Shown: piece by piece, positions 63,240 through 64,000 of the stretch
Layout of the letters: every line of letters starts with the position of its first letter
How positions within the stretch are numbered: the first letter of the stretch is position 1
Source of the DNA: Sipunculus nudus
Taxonomy: Eukaryota; Annelida; Sipuncula; Golfingiida; Sipunculidae
Assembly (NCBI GenBank): GCA_026874595.1
Contig: CM049308.1
Location: 92,631,624 to 92,695,623, forward strand
DNA: 64,000 bases
Direction of reading: 5' to 3'
Made by a program: the position numbers and the translations under genes
The notes under the pieces: generated by a model
Told to the model about the DNA's origin: nothing
The model's database searches: none
The model's input: only the letters and a program-made list of their open reading frames with translations

Positions 63240-64000
63240 TAATTGAATGAGTAGCATGGGGGGGGGGGGTGAAATGATATCAATCAGGAGATGCCCTGAC
63301 TGACTTGGTCCAAAAAATATAATACATGTCCCCGCTGGCTGAAGTACCATGTTTGCGGCTCACAATTGGACCTCCGGTCACGGGGCCTTGATATTATGGT
63401 AAACAGATACACGTGGACTGTGTCTACCAAAACGCAAAGTACCTGTAAATCAATGCATTTACAAAGCCCGTTCAGATGATATATAAAATATGCAAATAAG
63501 GTATATATTCAAGTCAGCAGGGGTTAAAAGGTCATGATATTTTCCCCATGGCCAAAAATTTAGAAACTGGCGACTCATTATTCCTCTGCATGGCGGAATT
63601 AGATCAAATGGTCAATTTATGATGTGGGTTTATATCACACACTGGGAATGTTTTTACAACTCATGTCCCTCAGCAGATGCAACAAAATAAATAACGCAGA
63701 TTCTCTGTAAAGGTAATTTATAAATAACGAAGAAGAACATTCCCATTTTGACAAGAATGCAACAATAAAGGAAGGAGGACCTGTCTGTCTGGGTGTCATT
63801 CTCTCCCATGGTAAATCAGACATCAACACTATGTCTTTAATGCTATATATTTAGCTCTATTAAAATTATATATATACGTAAATGTATCTATTGACAAACA
63901 TGTATATATATATATAATAGTTTCAGCTCAGGTAAGAGAAAACCTATTAAAAAGTGCGTGAAGCCTTCATGAACGTAGATGCACTGAAATATTATTGGAA
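63240..64000. other. Intergenic, unit 2, to window edge
   Basis: Matches about 42234-43014 of unit 1 upstream of exon 5 of gene 6 in map order. Exon 5 of a gene 6 copy is expected about 300 bases past the edge. Confidence 0.6.

Larger units (their letters stand above)
47500..64000. repeat. Segmental duplication, unit 2 (runs off window)
   Basis: Second copy of 27867-43014. Differences include an 88-base insertion near 51135-51222, a 60-base deletion near 56858, a 38-base deletion in gene 4', a 4-base deletion in gene 5', partial loss of the 297-bp repeat, and the 1.5-kb insertion at 61738-63239. Confidence 0.85.

Overview
This looks like nuclear DNA of an animal. It is AT-rich, with short spliced exons, tRNA-derived SINE-like repeats, many microsatellites and small terminal-inverted-repeat elements. 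The repeat types and gene family suggest a lophotrochozoan, most likely a marine mollusc, but I cannot fix the species. There are no bacterial-style operons.

The window holds one gene family: a cluster of glycine N-acyltransferase-like (GLYAT-like, GNAT-fold) genes. By hand I could rebuild the same five-exon model in each copy. Exon 1 is 87 nt and begins M-S-G. Exon 2 is 114 nt and carries V-E-I-I-V-D-R-W-P-D/E-W. Exon 3 is 115 or 118 nt and carries V-L-D-W. Exon 4 is usually 118 nt. Exon 5 is about 427-442 nt and carries the acyl-CoA-binding R-R-K-G-L-G/A motif. Intron phases are the same in every copy (0, 0, 1, 2), giving products of 286-291 aa. A splice acceptor just before the ATG in the copies I checked implies a separate non-coding leader exon.

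Layout: gene 1 (1705-5580, -, intact, with a GC-AG intron); gene 2 (10703-15512, -, pseudogene); gene 3 (18294-23352, -, intact); gene 4 (26462-30088, +, intact except for a stop in exon 1); gene 5 (33572-38132, -, intact); gene 6 (43320-47297, -, only exons 3-5); gene 4' (47581-49694, +, dead); gene 5' (53285-57820, -, frameshifted).

The right half is explained by a near-identical duplication. About 27867-43014 reappears at about 47500-64000 and runs off the window. If this is a true tandem duplication, the unit is about 19.6 kb, and its junction at about 47500 falls inside intron 2 of both gene 6 (-) and gene 4' (+). That removes exons 1-2 from both and leaves them head to head. Two haplotypes wrongly joined in the assembly would look similar and is the main alternative.

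The family is expected to transfer acyl groups from acyl-CoA to an amine or amino acid, as in detoxification or conjugation. In every copy the position matching the catalytic Glu of mammalian GLYAT (P-E-Y/H-R) appears to be Ala or Thr, so chemistry and substrate are open. The remaining sequence is introns and intergenic DNA with SINE-like units, a MITE, a foldback repeat, a 1.5-kb TIR element, a 1.5-kb insertion found in only one duplicate, minisatellites, and a satellite-like repeat built around the palindrome GGTGGCGCCACC.
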